Assembly: GCA_038209195.1 (NCBI GenBank) | Contig: JBBQXY010000242.1 | Coordinates: 1 to 6,311 of the forward strand | From: JBBQXY01 sp038209195 | Lineage (GTDB): Bacteria; Chloroflexota; Ktedonobacteria; Ktedonobacterales; Ktedonobacteraceae | Direction: 5' to 3' | DNA: 6,311 nt | In this document: positions 4,849 to 6,311 of the stretch, in pieces | How positions within the stretch are numbered: the stretch's first letter is position 1 | How the letters are laid out: each line of letters starts with the position of its first letter | Notes under the pieces: generated by a model | The model's database searches: none | The model's input: only the letters and a program-made list of their open reading frames with translations | What the model was told of the DNA's origin: nothing | Position numbers and translations under genes: made by a program

Positions 4849-6311
4849 CTATGACTCGTAGGCACCGATATCGCAGAAGAGCTCAGTGCCATGGGGGCGT
4901 TTGACGCCACGCTGATCGCTAGTGATGCCGTTAGGATGGCACGCATCACGAGGAATCTGGTCGGCGGCTGGACTACCAGGGAGTAGAGCCAGTGTCTGTG
5001 TTGGACCACCGTTATCTTGCAATGTAGCACTAATACCTAAAAATGCTTCTGCATTGGAAGAGGTGTCGAGAAAGGTTCTCTGGAGTGGATTGCCAGAGGA
5101 CACGTAAGAGAGCCCCTGGATCAAATTATAGCTTTTGGAGACAAACTCTCCTGAAATGCCTGGCTCTATACTGGCATAATTATTTTCAACAAGACTATCT
5201 TTTATCGCCAGTTGGGGATTCGCTCCATCGTTAACTTCGACTGAGATGCCGCCGCCACGCGTGGTTATGTTGCCAGCTATGGTAGAAAAAGTCAGGTCAG
5301 CCAGACCTTCTTCAATGGCGACACCACCTCCATAGCTGTATGCTTTGCCCGTCGCGGCATTGTTTGAAATCGTGCTGTTGCTGAGAACGAGCTTGCCTAG
5401 GCTATAGATACCTCCGCCAATATTCGCCTGGTTACCTGAGACGGTACTATCAGTCAGGACAAGCGTACCAACATTAAAAATGCCACCGCCTATCGATGTA
5501 CCGCTAGTGTCTGCGTTACCGGCGCTATTGTTTGCCACAGCGCTATTGATAAGGGTTAGTAAGCCATCATTGTAAATACCCCCGCCATCGACGCCGCTGG
5601 AAGAAGGATACGTCTGATTGTTTGAAATGGTGTCATTGGTGAGGGTGAGATTGCCACTATTGTAGATGAAGCCAAGATCAGTGGTAGCGCTATCCTTAAA
5701 ATCCAGACCAAAAATGGATAGCGCAATACCTTTGAAAATATGAATTCTATGCAGGCTTTTGCCCGCACTGATTGCTAACTGACCCCCTCCGGGGCCATCA
5801 ATGTTTAGTGGTTTGTAAATATTGAGGTCGTCAGCGGTCAGCTTGATGGTGCCTTTCAAGTTTGGTTTAAAGGTGATGGTGCCTCCAGGTGCTGCGGTGT
5901 CTATGGCTGCGCGCAGTGAACCTGGCCCATCTTCCTGTAGCGTGGTGACGGTAGTAAAAAAAGCAGTGGAGAGCATCAGACTGTTGCTGAATAGCTGATG
6001 GGCCACCAGTCCTGTAATACACACGAACAAGAGCAGCAAGGCTGTCAAGTTGACTTTCGCCCGCACACCGTCTGTCGCACTAGCCTTGAGAAAGGCTACC
6101 TCAGACTCGCTGGATGGTGGTACAGGCTCTGCTATCTCGCCAGAAGCAGCCGTAGGCTTGGAAATAAGCCAAGACTGCTCAAGCCTGTCAATGATCTCAT
6201 CCAGCAAGTTGGAAGTGTCTGGCTGGCGAGCATCAAATTGGGCCGCTATTTCCATTGAGATGCTGGGAATACACTCTTGCCACTGCTCTCCATCTATCCA
6301 GACAGTATAAA
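4849..6311 (-). CDS. Membrane-anchored choice-of-anchor Q / right-handed beta-helix surface protein, 5' end probably outside the window
   Basis: From the ATG at 6255 this encodes 468 residues, but the frame is open to the right edge for 18 more sense codons (including WIDGEQWQEC) and no ribosome site precedes 6255, so the true start is probably beyond the window. Residues 1-66 (numbered from 6255) are polar and probably cytoplasmic; 67-87 form one hydrophobic helix. Then TVTTLQEDGPGSLRAAID and the TITF, GTIKL, LNIDGPGG strands open a beta-helix. At least five rungs begin GGGIYN, GGGIFN, GGGIYS, GGGVAI and GGGISV, each followed by strand and NNxA turns. The C-terminus has NGGPTQTLALLPGSPAAD, DQRGVKRP and ends at CDIGAYES, the choice-of-anchor Q ending, with no C-terminal anchor. 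The protein should be a type II membrane protein with an exposed helix, perhaps binding or cutting polysaccharide; no catalytic residues can be assigned. Confidence 0.82.
   Translation of the reverse strand, partial: YTVWIDGEQWQECIPSISMEIAAQFDARQPDTSNLLDEIIDRLEQSWLISKPTAASGEIAEPVPPSSESEVAFLKASATDGVRAKVNLTALLLLFVCITGLVAHQLFSNSLMLSTAFFTTVTTLQEDGPGSLRAAIDTAAPGGTITFKPNLKGTIKLTADDLNIYKPLNIDGPGGGQLAISAGKSLHRIHIFKGIALSIFGLDFKDSATTDLGFIYNSGNLTLTNDTISNNQTYPSSSGVDGGGIYNDGLLTLINSAVANNSAGNADTSGTSIGGGIFNVGTLVLTDSTVSGNQANIGGGIYSLGKLVLSNSTISNNAATGKAYSYGGGVAIEEGLADLTFSTIAGNITTRGGGISVEVNDGANPQLAIKDSLVENNYASIEPGISGEFVSKSYNLIQGLSYVSSGNPLQRTFLDTSSNAEAFLGISATLQDNGGPTQTLALLPGSPAADQIPRDACHPNGITSDQRGVKRPHGTELFCDIGAYES

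Noticed and set aside
4847..4863. GCCTA/TAGGC hairpin at the Uma2 and beta-helix gene ends as a shared terminator
   Set aside because: The stem is only 5 bp and no T-run follows on either strand.
6050..6310. Plus-strand open frames opposite the start of the beta-helix gene
   Set aside because: They run antisense to a coding frame with clear protein features and show no domain-like content of their own.

Overview
The window carries five recognisable genes or gene remnants, one small gene, an apparent miniature transposon and a structured repeat. Base composition is moderate. The combination of a Uma2-type nuclease, a long choice-of-anchor Q beta-helix protein, a TMEM175-type channel and dispersed repeats with the core TCATTCTGAGCG suggests a Chloroflexota bacterium, most likely of the Ktedonobacteria type. 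This is a judgement from gene style; there is no rRNA or marker gene to prove it.

Layout: (1) 1-898, minus strand: a class I (DeoC/LacD/LsrF-like) aldolase, whose stop codon overlaps by TAATG the start of a second frame running off the left edge; that fragment looks like part of a PfkB-type sugar kinase. (2) 899-1242: divergent intergenic region with a good promoter for each side, an inverted repeat over the aldolase promoter and a block of three hairpins. (3) 1243-1908, plus strand: a TMEM175 (DUF1211) potassium-channel gene cut by an in-frame amber codon. (4) 2038-3585, plus strand: a membrane-anchored GH20 beta-N-acetylhexosaminidase with its own promoter. (5) 3602-3822: a 221-bp element with 20-bp terminal inverted repeats and 9-bp flanking direct repeats, i.e. 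a MITE-like insertion placed 16 bp after the GH20 stop. (6) 3952-4834, plus strand: a small antitoxin-like gene and a Uma2 nuclease gene; the C-terminal part of the small protein appears in another frame, fused without a stop to the Uma2 frame. (7) 4849-6311, minus strand: a cell-surface beta-helix protein with an N-terminal membrane anchor, convergent with Uma2 and probably continuing past the right edge.

The genes do not form one pathway. The aldolase and the kinase-like fragment could form a sugar-catabolic operon. The small gene and Uma2 form a second transcription unit that resembles a toxin-antitoxin arrangement. The hexosaminidase and the beta-helix protein are both predicted to face the outside of the cell. 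Two genes with inactivating lesions and an insertion element within about 3 kb indicate an accessory, decaying region. The items most worth a second look are the MITE-like element, the frameshifted antitoxin-like/Uma2 pair and the amber-interrupted channel gene.
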